This document shows, in pieces, positions 19,226 to 27,983 of a DNA stretch of 64,000 bases. Position numbers and translations under genes: made by a program. Within the stretch, counting starts at the first letter, position 1; each line of letters starts with the position of its first letter. Below the pieces are notes generated by a model that saw only the letters and a list, made by a program, of their open reading frames with translations, searched no databases and was not told where the DNA came from. Location: positions 558,001-622,000 of the forward strand of contig NZ_LT608327.1 in assembly GCF_900095705.1 (NCBI RefSeq), in the 5' to 3' direction. This DNA comes from Fusobacterium massiliense. GTDB taxonomy: Bacteria > Fusobacteriota > Fusobacteriia > Fusobacteriales > Fusobacteriaceae.

Positions 19226-19743
19226 TTTTTTACCTTAGGTTCCTTCATACCGTCTATAGTATCAACTAAAATTTTCTTATTGTCAAAATCAATTTTCTTT
19301 ATAAAAACATCAACATCTGGAATCATTGTTTCAAATTCTTCACTTTCAACAATATAAATATCATGAGCTGCTGTTTCCATAATTTCAACTAAATCTCCAA
19401 GGCACTCATTTTCTTTCACATCATACACTTTAAAACCTATCATATCACTTACTAAATACTCATCTTCTGCTATTCCTAAAATATCTCTTCTAACTTTTAT
19501 CTTAGCATTTCTTATTTCAGTAGCTGCTTGTTTATTGTTTATTTCTTCAAATGAAAATATCCATTTATTAGCTACAAATTTATCTATTTTTTTGACAGTA
19601 AATATTTTTTGTTCGTCTGTTTCCAATTCAAGAAGAACTTTATTTCCCACCAGCAAATCAACATTGATTAAATCTGATACTACTTTTACTTCTCCTTTTA
19701 AATGATGAGAGCCTAAAACTTTTCCTGCTACCAAAAGTTCCAT
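19222..19743 (-). CDS. rimM: Ribosome maturation factor RimM
   Basis: RimM helps mature the 30S head around protein uS19. The 173-residue protein has the two family domains: a beta-barrel N-terminal part (about 1-92) opening with VAGKVLGSHHLKGEVKV, and a PRC-barrel C-terminal part (about 95-170) with DMIGFKVYDVKENECLG and a terminal EFETMIPDVDVFIKKID. It lies 8 nt after khpA and overlaps trmD by 4 nt in a ribosome-maturation cluster. Confidence 0.95.
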   Translation of the reverse strand: MELLVAGKVLGSHHLKGEVKVVSDLINVDLLVGNKVLLELETDEQKIFTVKKIDKFVANKWIFSFEEINNKQAATEIRNAKIKVRRDILGIAEDEYLVSDMIGFKVYDVKENECLGDLVEIMETAAHDIYIVESEEFETMIPDVDVFIKKIDFDNKKILVDTIDGMKEPKVKK

Positions 19744-19751
19744 ATTATCTC

Positions 19752-20003
19752 CTAATCTAAAAATTCAACATTAACATTTAATTTATCTTTAACTCCTGCA
19801 GCTTGCATAACTCCTCTTATAGCATTAGCTGTCAATCCATTTTTCCCTATGATTTTTCCCATTTCACCTTTTTCAACCATTACTTTAAAAGTTACAGTTG
19901 AATCTAAAATTTCATAAGTTATATTTACTTTTTCTTTTGTTTCAACTAATTCTTTTACAATATAATTAATTAAATTTTCTAAATTTTCCACAATATCCTC
20001 CAT
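19752..20003 (-). CDS. khpA: KH-domain RNA-binding protein KhpA
   Basis: A single KH domain of 83 residues, the usual KhpA size, with the RNA-contacting GKNG motif inside MGKIIGKNGLTANAIRG. I prefer the ATG at 20001-20003 over a TTG six codons earlier. The ATG has GAGAGG eight to nine bases upstream and overlaps the previous gene's stop by one base (TAATG), a standard coupled start. KhpA forms a broad RNA chaperone with KhpB in Gram-positives. Its place just before rimM and trmD is the conserved neighbourhood. Confidence 0.92.
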   Translation of the reverse strand: MEDIVENLENLINYIVKELVETKEKVNITYEILDSTVTFKVMVEKGEMGKIIGKNGLTANAIRGVMQAAGVKDKLNVNVEFLD

Positions 20004-20245
20004 TATAGAGTACCTCTCCAAGCACCCTCTTCAATTATCTTCAACTCAACCCATTTTTGACCCAAATCAATCAAAATATCTCTCATAAAATCTTTGAAGT
20101 CATCAGTAGAAATAACACTAATTATCCCCTTCACAGGATCCAGTGTTCTCACAACTCCGGCACCTTCATAGGCTTCTACTATTTTATTTATAAAATCTAT
20201 ATCTTCTCTTTTACTCTGAATTAAAAATTCATAACTTTTATTCAC
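20003..20245 (-). CDS. Small conserved protein, DUF4911-like
   Basis: An 80-residue acidic protein without signal peptide or membrane span, apparently a DUF4911 member, read as a compact alpha/beta domain (VRTLDPVKGIISVISTDDFKDF). Its stop overlaps the khpA start and it begins 6 nt after rsmA. In this setting, between an rRNA methyltransferase and a KH protein, a role linked to ribosome assembly or RNA binding is plausible but unproven. The family name is from memory of the sequence pattern and should be treated as moderate. Confidence 0.7.
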   Translation of the reverse strand: MNKSYEFLIQSKREDIDFINKIVEAYEGAGVVRTLDPVKGIISVISTDDFKDFMRDILIDLGQKWVELKIIEEGAWRGTL

Positions 20246-20251
20246 AAAAAA

Positions 20252-21046
20252 TCATCTACCTTCAAAAACATTAATTATTTGTATAAAATCTTCTATCGAC
20301 ACATTTTCTGCTCTTTCATTTTCAGAAATATTTACTTTATTTAGATATTCTTTCACAATATCTTTAGAATACCCCATTGTTGCAAAATTATTAACTATAT
20401 TTTTTCTTTTATTTGAAAATGCAGCTTTTATATATTTAAAAAATAAATCTTCATTAATTAATTTTTCATATCTTTTATCTTTATAAAACTTTATTGAAAT
20501 AAAAGCCGAATCTACATTTGGAACAGGTGTAAAGTGTTCTTTAGAAATAGTGAATAGATACTCTGCTTCTCCTAAATATTCAATAGCTAAAGTTAATACA
20601 CTTCTTTCTTTCCCTTTTGTTGCACAAATTCTTTCTCCTACTTCTTTCTGAACCATTATATAGGCTTCATCAATTAGTTCTCTATATTTAGCAATCTTAT
20701 TAATAATAGGAGAAGTTATATAGTAAGGTATATTTGCAACCACCTTTGTTGATTCTTCAATATATTTTTCAAAATCAACCTCCAAAACATCTCCCATAAC
20801 TAATTCAAAATTTTCTTTATTTGAAAACTCTTTTCTTAAGAAATTTTCTAAATCTCTATCTATTTCTATACAAGTAACCTTTTTGGCTTTTTCTAATAAC
20901 AACTTTGTTAAAGCACCTTGACCTGGTCCTATTTCTAAAATTTTACTCTCAGAATTTATGTTAGAAACTTCAATTATTTTATTTAAAACTTCATTTCTAT
21001 CATTCAAAAAATTTTGACCATACTTTTTCTTATGTTTATATTCCAT
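20252..21046 (-). CDS. rsmA: 16S rRNA adenine-N6,N6-dimethyltransferase RsmA (KsgA)
   Basis: RsmA dimethylates two adjacent adenines near the 3' end of 16S rRNA during late 30S assembly. Its 264 residues show KKYGQNFLND at the N-terminus, SAM motif I ILEIGPGQGALT (about 37-48), the acidic CIEIDRD, and the catalytic motif IV ANIPYYITSPII (about 100-111). The late VDSAFISIKF and a helical C-terminal domain complete the family pattern. It begins 8 nt after hpt stops, in the same run. Confidence 0.96.
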   Translation of the reverse strand: MEYKHKKKYGQNFLNDRNEVLNKIIEVSNINSESKILEIGPGQGALTKLLLEKAKKVTCIEIDRDLENFLRKEFSNKENFELVMGDVLEVDFEKYIEESTKVVANIPYYITSPIINKIAKYRELIDEAYIMVQKEVGERICATKGKERSVLTLAIEYLGEAEYLFTISKEHFTPVPNVDSAFISIKFYKDKRYEKLINEDLFFKYIKAAFSNKRKNIVNNFATMGYSKDIVKEYLNKVNISENERAENVSIEDFIQIINVFEGR

Positions 21047-21054
21047 TTTCTCTC

Positions 21055-21582
21055 CTATTCAGGAATAACTACAGCTATATATGGTAAATTTCTATACTTT
21101 TGATCATAGTCTAGTCCATACCCTATTATAAACTTATCTGGAACTTCAAACCCTATATAATCAACATCTACTTGAACTCTTCTTCTGTCAGGTTTACTTA
21201 ATAATGTACAAGTTTTTATAGTCTTAACTCCTTTAACTTTCTTAAAATAATCTATAACATATTCTAAAGTTAATCCAGTATCGATAATATCTTCAACAAT
21301 TAATACATTTTTTCCTCTTAAATCTAAATCAGTGTCTTTTAGTATTTTAACGTCTCCGCTACTTACAGTTTCACTTCCATAACTAGATACATTCATAAAA
21401 TCAATAATAACAGGAGTTTCTATTTCTTTTACTAAGTCACTTAAAAAAATTACTGAGCCTTTTAAAAGACCAACACAAACTACTTCTTCACCTGCATAAT
21501 CTTTTTCAATTTCTTTTGCTAATTCTTTTATTCTGCTTTCAACTTTTTGTCTATCGATCAAACTTTCTATTCTATATTTCAC
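21055..21582 (-). CDS. hpt: Hypoxanthine phosphoribosyltransferase
   Basis: A type I phosphoribosyltransferase of 175 residues that salvages hypoxanthine (and usually guanine) to IMP/GMP with PRPP. The PRPP loop is VLIVEDIIDTGLTL (about 93-106), and the purine-recognition region is DYIGFEVPDKFIIGYGLDYDQ. It uses a GTG start at 21580-21582, supported by AGGAGG seven bases upstream. It is the first gene of the 13-gene minus-strand run and has its own promoter at 21613-21641. Confidence 0.95.
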   Translation of the reverse strand: MKYRIESLIDRQKVESRIKELAKEIEKDYAGEEVVCVGLLKGSVIFLSDLVKEIETPVIIDFMNVSSYGSETVSSGDVKILKDTDLDLRGKNVLIVEDIIDTGLTLEYVIDYFKKVKGVKTIKTCTLLSKPDRRRVQVDVDYIGFEVPDKFIIGYGLDYDQKYRNLPYIAVVIPE

Positions 21583-21612
21583 AATAGCCTCCTAATTTAT
21601 TTAATTTTGTAA

Positions 21613-21641
21613 ATTTTAACATTTTAAATTACTTTTAGCAA
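21613..21641 (-). promoter_or_regulatory. Candidate promoter of the hpt operon
   Basis: On the minus strand: TTGCTA (21636-21641), a 17-bp spacer and TAAAAT (21613-21618), 31 bases before the hpt GTG. It would drive the 13-gene run ending at the terminator at 7527-7561. Confidence 0.55.
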
Positions 21642-21655
21642 GTAATTAAATTAAA

Positions 21656-21690
21656 AAACTACTTAAAATATTTTTAATATTAAGTAGTTT
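21656..21690 (-). terminator. Intrinsic terminator downstream of the 21815-22525 gene
   Basis: An 11-bp perfect stem (AAACTACTTAA / TTAAGTAGTTT) followed by Ts on both strands. It ends the single-gene unit upstream and isolates the hpt promoter from read-through. Confidence 0.75.
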
Positions 21691-21727
21691 TATTTCTCTA
21701 TAGTAAAGTAAAAATTGAATAAAAAAT

Positions 21728-21802
21728 AGTCTCTGACATTCGTATCAGTTTGGAGCCTATGTTTATTGGGCTCGTAAAACTCATACAGCTATCAAGAGAC
21801 TT
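21728..21802 (+). repeat. Dispersed hairpin repeat, copy C (forward)
   Basis: The stem sequence is diverged from the consensus (GACATTCGTATCAG against CTCATACAGCTATCAAGAG) but still pairs. It sits between two minus-strand genes with its T-run on the plus strand, so it is in the wrong orientation to be the main terminator there; that role falls to the hairpin at 21656-21690. The outer flank CTCTATAGTAAAGTA precedes it. Confidence 0.85.
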
Positions 21803-21814
21803 TTTTATGAGATA

Positions 21815-22525
21815 TTATTTTTCTATATTTTCTGAATTTTCATTTTCTTTTGACTCTTCAACTTTTGGAATAGGTCTTCCAAACATCCATTCAATATGTC
21901 TTCTCATTCCAGTCATATCAAATTTCTTACCTTTTATTTCTATGATATTATCTTCCGGTAATGCAATATGACCATCTGCTAATGGTAAATCTTTATCTAG
22001 TGAAATCTGAAATTTTATAGGTTCTACTGTTTCATCATTAGCAAATTCTAAAGGCTTAAATTCGGTTTTCACAACTCTTATCAAATTTTCATTTTCTAGA
22101 ATTTCTTTTATTTCATCTTCTGAAAATTCTCTTTTAGGTGGATAATCAGCATTAAATAATCTCTTTGTCTTTAAAAATTTTAATTTTTTATCAGCACATA
22201 ATTCAAATACATCTATTGTATATTTTCCTCTTTCTGTCACCAAAAAACTTCCAGTATTTAAAATTTTTCTTCCATATCCATATTCATCAGGTAATACTCC
22301 AAAACTTCCTTTTGTTATTAATTCATCACTTGGCGAATTTACTCTTATTTCAAACATTGTTGGTCCTTCTAATTCTGCAAAAGAAAGAATCATAGCTATA
22401 TTATCTACTGGAAAAGGAAAAACAGGTTGAACCAAATTATCAAATATACCTAATGCATCAATTCCATTCGGTACATTTTGGCTAATATCTGCTCTAAGAG
22501 CTGTTTCTACATTTCTAAGTTTCAT
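21815..22525 (-). CDS. Conserved protein of unknown function
   Basis: A 236-residue soluble protein. I start it at the ATG at 22523-22525, which has AGGAG eight bases upstream, rather than an in-frame ATG nine codons earlier with no ribosome site. The first half looks beta-rich (FPVDNIAMILSFAELEGPTMFEIRV; GRKILNTGSFLVTERGKYTIDVF), somewhat like DUF6941-type proteins, but I am not sure. The last 15 residues are Glu/Asn-rich and probably disordered. It is a single-gene unit divergent from polA, with a terminator beyond the repeat. I do not recognise a function. Confidence 0.75.
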   Translation of the reverse strand: MKLRNVETALRADISQNVPNGIDALGIFDNLVQPVFPFPVDNIAMILSFAELEGPTMFEIRVNSPSDELITKGSFGVLPDEYGYGRKILNTGSFLVTERGKYTIDVFELCADKKLKFLKTKRLFNADYPPKREFSEDEIKEILENENLIRVVKTEFKPLEFANDETVEPIKFQISLDKDLPLADGHIALPEDNIIEIKGKKFDMTGMRRHIEWMFGRPIPKVEESKENENSENIEK

Positions 22526-22652
22526 TTTGGTCTCCTTTTTTATTTCATACAAAATTTAATTTTTTTATAATATATCATAATTTAAATTAAAAAACTATAT
22601 TTTATTTTAAAATAAAATTTAAAATAAAAAATTATATTCTAACTATTTGTGA

Positions 22653-22658
22653 TATAAT
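22653..22658 (+). promoter_or_regulatory. Candidate -10 of the polA promoter
   Basis: TATAAT preceded by TG at the extended -10 position (TGATATAAT), 34 bases ahead of the polA ATG. There is no clear -35. A 20-bp AT-only palindrome lies upstream at about 22600. Confidence 0.5.
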
Positions 22659-22692
22659 AAATAAAATAAATAAAAAATCGAGAGGTAATTTT

Positions 22693-25425
22693 ATGAAAAA
22701 AGCTGTACTTTTAGATGTAAGTGCAATAATGTACAGAGCATATTTTGCAAATATGAATTTTAGAACTAAAAATGAACCCACTGGGGCAGTCTACGGATTT
22801 ATCAATACATTACTCACTATAATAAATGAATTTCAACCTGATTATATGGCTGCTGCCTTTGATGTTAAGAGATCTTCTTTAAAAAGAACTGAAATTTTTA
22901 AAGAATATAAATCTAATAGACAGTCAGCTCCTGAAGATTTGATTCTTCAAATTCCCAGAATCGAGGAAGTGTTAGATGCATATAATATTAAAAGATATAA
23001 AATTGATGGCTATGAAGCTGATGATGTGTTAGGGAGTTTAGCTAAAAAACTCGCTAAGGAAAATATAGAAGTTGTTATAGTTACTGGAGATAAAGATTTA
23101 GCTCAATTAGTGGAAAAAAATATTTCTATCGCCTTATTAGGAAAAGGTGAAAAAGGTGAAAAGTTTGGAATTTTGAAGAATTCTGAGGACGTTATAAATT
23201 ATTTAGGTGTTATACCTGAAAAAATACCTGACCTTTTTGGACTTATAGGAGATAAAAGTGATGGAATTCCAGGTGTTACTAAAATTGGAGAAAAAAAAGC
23301 TCTTGCTATTTTTTCTAAATATGATAGCTTAGAAAAAATATATGATAATTTAGATGAATTAAAAAGTATTGCTGGAATAGGTGCTTCTCTTATAAATAAT
23401 ATTACTAATGAAAAAGACATAGCATTTTTAAGTAGAGAACTAGCTACCATATTTACAAATCTTGACTTAAATTTCGGTATAGATGATTTAAAATACTCTT
23501 TAAATAAAGATAAGTTATATAGACTTTGTAAAATTTTAGAGTTTAAAATGTTTATAAAAAAATTAGATTTAGAGATTTCAGACAACGAACAAACTTTATT
23601 CCCAAAAGAAAATATTTTAGAAAATAAGTTTGATGAAACTAAAAAAGAAATAACTTATATCAATAATAATGAAGTAAATTTAAAATTAGATAATAGAGAA
23701 CTTCTAATAATTGACAATATAGAAAAATTAAATAACATAAAAGAATATTTTGAGAAATACACAAAAATAGCTTCTATTTATTATGAAAGCAATGGCGTTG
23801 CCATTTCTACAGAAGAGAAAGATTTTTATTTTCCTCTTTTCCATAGTGGTTTATTAAGTAGCAATCTAGATAAATTAGTTTTTTCTGATTTTATTAAAAC
23901 TTTAACTTTAAAATTCATATCTTATAATTTTAAGTCTTTAATAAACTTAGGAATAGAATTTAAAAATATGTACCTTGATATGATGATTGCATATCATCTT
24001 ATAAGTTCTCAAACAAAAATTGATCCTATTCTTCCTATTTCAGAATATTCAAATTTAGAGGTTAAAGATTATAAGACATTATTTGCTAAAGCTCTACCAG
24101 AATCTTTAACAAATGACGAATTTGCTCCTTATATTACTGATATAAGCAAAGGTATTTTGTTTATATACAACGAAATAAATACCTTATTGCATGAAAATGA
24201 CTTGTATGATGTTTTAATGGAAACAGAAATGCCTCTTATACCAGTTTTAGCACTTATGGAGAGAAATGGAATAAAAATTGATTCTAATTACTTTAAAAAC
24301 TATTCTTTAGAATTAGAAAAAGAAATAAATGAAGTTGAAACTAAAATTTATGAATTGGCTGGAGAGATATTTAATATAAATTCTCCAAAACAATTAGGAG
24401 AAATTTTATTTATTAAATTAAACTTACCTAGTGGAAAGAAGACTAAAACAGGATATTCAACAGATGTTATGGTCTTGGAAGATTTAGAAAGTTGGGGATA
24501 CGAAATAGCTTCTTTACTTTTAAATTATAGAAGACTCAATAAACTTAAAACAACATACGTTGATACTCTTCCTTTATTAAAGGACGAAAATTCAAGAGTG
24601 CATACCACTTTAAATCAAACAGGGACTGTTACTGGTAGACTTTCTTCATCTGAACCAAATTTACAAAATATACCGGTAAAGACTGAAGAAGGAATTAAAA
24701 TTAGAGAAGGATTTATAGCTGAAAAAGGAAAAGTTCTAATGAGTATAGACTATTCCCAAGTCGAACTAAGAGTATTAACTTCTTTGTGTGAAGATCCAAA
24801 TCTTATAAAAGCTTATAAAGAAGACAAGGATTTGCATGACCTTACTGCTAGAGGAATTTTTAATCTTTCAGATGATGAAGATGTTTCAAGAGAGCAAAGA
24901 ATAATAGCTAAAATTATAAATTTTAGTATCATATATGGAAAAACTCCTTTCGGACTCGCTAAAGAATTAAAAATTCCGGTAAAAGATGCATCTGAATATA
25001 TAGATAGATATTTTAAACAATATCCTAAAGTTACAGTATTTGAAAGAGAAATCATTGAAGAGACAGAAGAAAAAGGTTATGTGACAACACTTTTTGGTAG
25101 AAAAAGATTTATTGCCGGGATCAACTCAAATAATAAAAACATAAAATCTCAGTCAGAAAGAATGGCTGTTAATACAGTTATTCAAGGTACAGCTGCTGAA
25201 ATTATTAAAAAGGTAATGATTGAAGTTGCAAAAAATATAAAAGATAAAAACGATATATCTTTACTTTTGCAAGTTCATGATGAACTTATATTTGAGATTG
25301 ATGAAAATAGTATTGAAAAATATTCGACGTTTTTATCTGATATAATGACTAATACAATAAAATTAAAAAATGTTGATTTAAAAATTAACATAAATGTAGG
25401 CTCAAATTGGGCTAAAGCAAAATAA
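22693..25425 (+). CDS. polA: DNA polymerase I (5' nuclease and polymerase; proofreading domain degenerate)
   Basis: Pol I fills gaps and removes RNA primers in lagging-strand and repair synthesis. At 910 residues, it begins with a 5'-nuclease/FEN domain (about 1-280; GYEADDVLGSLA and VTGDKDLAQLV hold metal ligands). A 3'-5' exonuclease-like domain follows (about 320-510), then the polymerase domain. Palm aspartates are Asp686 (SIDYSQVELRVL) and Asp863 (VHDEL). The exonuclease-like part reads IASIYYESNGVAI where proofreading enzymes have an Asp-X-Glu, so it appears inactive, as in Bacillus and Taq enzymes. It is the first gene of the polA-whiA-ribF-scpA-murJ unit. Confidence 0.96.
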   Translation: MKKAVLLDVSAIMYRAYFANMNFRTKNEPTGAVYGFINTLLTIINEFQPDYMAAAFDVKRSSLKRTEIFKEYKSNRQSAPEDLILQIPRIEEVLDAYNIKRYKIDGYEADDVLGSLAKKLAKENIEVVIVTGDKDLAQLVEKNISIALLGKGEKGEKFGILKNSEDVINYLGVIPEKIPDLFGLIGDKSDGIPGVTKIGEKKALAIFSKYDSLEKIYDNLDELKSIAGIGASLINNITNEKDIAFLSRELATIFTNLDLNFGIDDLKYSLNKDKLYRLCKILEFKMFIKKLDLEISDNEQTLFPKENILENKFDETKKEITYINNNEVNLKLDNRELLIIDNIEKLNNIKEYFEKYTKIASIYYESNGVAISTEEKDFYFPLFHSGLLSSNLDKLVFSDFIKTLTLKFISYNFKSLINLGIEFKNMYLDMMIAYHLISSQTKIDPILPISEYSNLEVKDYKTLFAKALPESLTNDEFAPYITDISKGILFIYNEINTLLHENDLYDVLMETEMPLIPVLALMERNGIKIDSNYFKNYSLELEKEINEVETKIYELAGEIFNINSPKQLGEILFIKLNLPSGKKTKTGYSTDVMVLEDLESWGYEIASLLLNYRRLNKLKTTYVDTLPLLKDENSRVHTTLNQTGTVTGRLSSSEPNLQNIPVKTEEGIKIREGFIAEKGKVLMSIDYSQVELRVLTSLCEDPNLIKAYKEDKDLHDLTARGIFNLSDDEDVSREQRIIAKIINFSIIYGKTPFGLAKELKIPVKDASEYIDRYFKQYPKVTVFEREIIEETEEKGYVTTLFGRKRFIAGINSNNKNIKSQSERMAVNTVIQGTAAEIIKKVMIEVAKNIKDKNDISLLLQVHDELIFEIDENSIEKYSTFLSDIMTNTIKLKNVDLKININVGSNWAKAK

Positions 25426-25450
25426 AATTATAGAAAGGAGTGATGTTCCT

Positions 25451-26356
25451 GTGTCATATAGCTCAAATGTGAAACAGGAGATTACTAAAAAAAATCCTGT
25501 TACTAATTTAGAATGTTTGGCAGAATTATCAGCTATTTTTGAAATAAAGTCTTTTTATTTAAAAGATAAAATTGATATAAAAATGGAAAATTCTATTTTA
25601 GCAAAAAGAGTTTATTATCTTCTAAAAAAAGTTGTTGATTTAAAATTTGGAATAAAATACTCTGTTTCTAAGAGATTTTCAGAACATACAATATACACAA
25701 TTTCTTTATATTTTCAAAAAGGTTTAAAAGAATTTTTAGAATCTTTAAAATTTAGCTTTTTAGATATAATTCAAAATGAAGAAATATTCAGAGGTTATAT
25801 AAGAGGGTTTTTCTTAAGTTGTGGTTATATTAAAGATCCTAAGAAAGAATATTCTTTAGATTTCTTTTTGGATAATGAAGAATCAGCTGACAAATTATAT
25901 GAACTTTTATTTTCTAAAAATAAAAAAGTTTTTAAAACAACTAAAAAAAGTAAAATTCTTGTTTATTTAAGAAATTCAGAAGATATTATGGATATTTTAG
26001 TCTTAATAGATGCTATTCAACATTTTTTTGAATACGAAGAAACAACTATAATAAAAAACTTAAAAAACAAAACAATTAGAGAAATGAATTGGGAAGTAGC
26101 AAATGAAACTAAAACTTTAAACACTGGTAATCATCAAATAAAAATGATAAACTTTATTGATGATAGAGTAGGTTTAAATAGTTTAAGCTCTGCTTTAGAA
26201 GAAGCAGCTAGACTAAGATTGAATAATCCAGAAAATTCTTTACAAGAATTAGCTGATATAATTAACATATCTAAATCTGGTATAAGAAATCGTTTTAGAA
26301 GAATAGAAGAAATTTATAATTCTCTTTTATCCGAAGAAAATAATACAATTATTTAA
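25451..26356 (+). CDS. whiA: WhiA-family DNA-binding protein
   Basis: WhiA combines a degenerate LAGLIDADG-homing-endonuclease-like fold with a C-terminal helix-turn-helix. It is a sporulation regulator in Streptomyces and influences division and chromosome segregation in Bacillus. The 301-residue protein starts MSYSSNVKQEITK, the usual WhiA opening, from a GTG preceded by AAAGGAG. The family signature RGFFLSCGYIKDPKKEYSLDF lies at about 118-138. The HTH lies near the C-terminus (NSLQELADIINISKSGIRNR, about 262-281). Its role in Fusobacterium has not been shown by the sequence. Confidence 0.92.
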   Translation: MSYSSNVKQEITKKNPVTNLECLAELSAIFEIKSFYLKDKIDIKMENSILAKRVYYLLKKVVDLKFGIKYSVSKRFSEHTIYTISLYFQKGLKEFLESLKFSFLDIIQNEEIFRGYIRGFFLSCGYIKDPKKEYSLDFFLDNEESADKLYELLFSKNKKVFKTTKKSKILVYLRNSEDIMDILVLIDAIQHFFEYEETTIIKNLKNKTIREMNWEVANETKTLNTGNHQIKMINFIDDRVGLNSLSSALEEAARLRLNNPENSLQELADIINISKSGIRNRFRRIEEIYNSLLSEENNTII

Positions 26357-26377
26357 AAGTTAGGAGCATATTTAACA

Positions 26378-27334
26378 ATGATAGTAATAAATGATATCTT
26401 ATCAACAAATTTAAATTTTAAAGATACCTATGTTGCAATAGGAAACTTTGATGGAGTTCACTATGGACATAAAAAACTTATAAAAGAAACTGTTCATGCA
26501 GCTCATGAAAAAAACTGTCAAGCAGTAGTTTTTAGTTTTGAAAATCATCCATTAGAACTTTTGCAACCAGATAAAAAATTTAACTATATAAATACCACAG
26601 AAGAAAAATTATATCTTTTAGAAAGTTTAGGAGTAGATATTGTAATTACACAAAAATTAGATAAAAATTTCTTAGACTACACTCCATTGGAATTTGTTAG
26701 AATCCTTAAAAACAAATTAAAAGTAAAGGAAATTTTTGTTGGTTTTAATTTTTCTTTTGGAAAAGGTGGTGTTGGAAAAACTGAGGACCTTGAATACTTA
26801 GCTGAATTACATAATATAAAAGTTACAGAAATGCCACCTATTACTGTTAATAATGAGTTAGTTAGTTCTAGTATCATTAGAAAAAAAATACTTGAATCTG
26901 AATTTAATCAAGTTATCGCTTTTTTAGACCATCCTATGTTGGTAATAGGTGAAGTAATCCATGGAAAAAAAATAGCAAGAAAATTAGGTTTCCCAACTGC
27001 AAATATAAAAATGGATAACCGATTATATCCTCCTTCTGGAATTTATGGAGCATATTTACAGGTAGGAGATAAAAATTCTAAAATTGAATATGGTGTAGTT
27101 AATGTCGGTTTTAACCCTACATTAAAACAAGAAATGAGTTTAGAAGTACATATATTAGATTTTGATAAAGAAATATATGGAGAAAAATTATATATACAAA
27201 TCGTTGAATTTATAAGAAAAGAAAAAAAATTCGATTCAATAGATGAGCTGAAAGAAAATATTCAAGATAATGTAAATTCTTGGAAAAAGCATAAAAGAGA
27301 GATGGAAAATGGAAGTAGTTTTAAAATTAAGTAA
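26378..27334 (+). CDS. ribF: Bifunctional riboflavin kinase / FAD synthetase RibF
   Basis: RibF phosphorylates riboflavin to FMN and adenylates FMN to FAD. The N-terminal nucleotidyltransferase (about 1-185) has GNFDGVHYGHKKLI with the His28-X-Gly-His31 signature. The C-terminal flavokinase (about 186-315) has the KKIARKLGFPTANI motif and PPSGIYGAYL. The length of 318 residues is normal. Its last 26 bases overlap scpA in another frame, suggesting coupled translation. The start follows TAGGAG at a comfortable distance. Confidence 0.96.
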   Translation: MIVINDILSTNLNFKDTYVAIGNFDGVHYGHKKLIKETVHAAHEKNCQAVVFSFENHPLELLQPDKKFNYINTTEEKLYLLESLGVDIVITQKLDKNFLDYTPLEFVRILKNKLKVKEIFVGFNFSFGKGGVGKTEDLEYLAELHNIKVTEMPPITVNNELVSSSIIRKKILESEFNQVIAFLDHPMLVIGEVIHGKKIARKLGFPTANIKMDNRLYPPSGIYGAYLQVGDKNSKIEYGVVNVGFNPTLKQEMSLEVHILDFDKEIYGEKLYIQIVEFIRKEKKFDSIDELKENIQDNVNSWKKHKREMENGSSFKIK

Positions 27335-27983
27335 TTTTGAAGGTCCTTTTGATTTGTTACTGAATTTGATTGAAAAAAAGAAAGTTAATATCTTTGATGT
27401 AAATATATCACAATTAATTGATGAATATCTTGAAGTTTTAGAACAATCTCAAAAAGAAAATGTTGAAATTAAGTCTGATTTTTTAATTATAGTTTCTGAA
27501 TTATTAGAAATAAAAACTTTAAACTTGCTAAACATTGATGTTGACAAAGAAAAAGAAAACTCTCTTAAAAGAAGATTGGAAGAGCATAAATTATTTAAAG
27601 AAATTATTCCTAAAATATCCGATATTGAAAATGAATTTAACATATCCTATTCTAGGGGAGAAAGTAAAAGAACTATAAAAAAAATTGCTAAAGATTATGA
27701 TTTAACAGAAATTACAAGTCAAGATATTTTCAATATTTATAGAGCTTACTTTAACGAAGTTGAGCTTAATGATATTATGGAGTTAAATTTAACAAAACAA
27801 TACGATTTAAAAGATGTTATGGATGATATACTCATAAAGGTTTTTACAAACAATATATCTATGGATAATCTTTTTTTAGAAGCTGAGAACAAATTGCATT
27901 TAGTTTATATTTTCTTAGCAATCTTGGAACTTTATAAAGACGGTAAAATCAATATTATTGATGGAGAGATAATAAAATGTTAA
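27309..27983 (+). CDS. scpA: Segregation and condensation protein ScpA
   Basis: ScpA is the kleisin that bridges SMC heads in the bacterial condensin. The 224-residue protein opens with LSNFEGPFDLLLNLIEKKKVNIFDVNIS, the diagnostic ScpA N-terminus. The middle has SDFLIIVSELLEIKTLNLL, and a winged-helix C-terminal part ends FLAILELYKDGKINI. It starts inside the end of ribF (26-nt overlap) with GAGAG upstream and overlaps murJ by 7 nt. scpB is not adjacent, unlike in many genomes. Confidence 0.95.
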   Translation: MEVVLKLSNFEGPFDLLLNLIEKKKVNIFDVNISQLIDEYLEVLEQSQKENVEIKSDFLIIVSELLEIKTLNLLNIDVDKEKENSLKRRLEEHKLFKEIIPKISDIENEFNISYSRGESKRTIKKIAKDYDLTEITSQDIFNIYRAYFNEVELNDIMELNLTKQYDLKDVMDDILIKVFTNNISMDNLFLEAENKLHLVYIFLAILELYKDGKINIIDGEIIKC

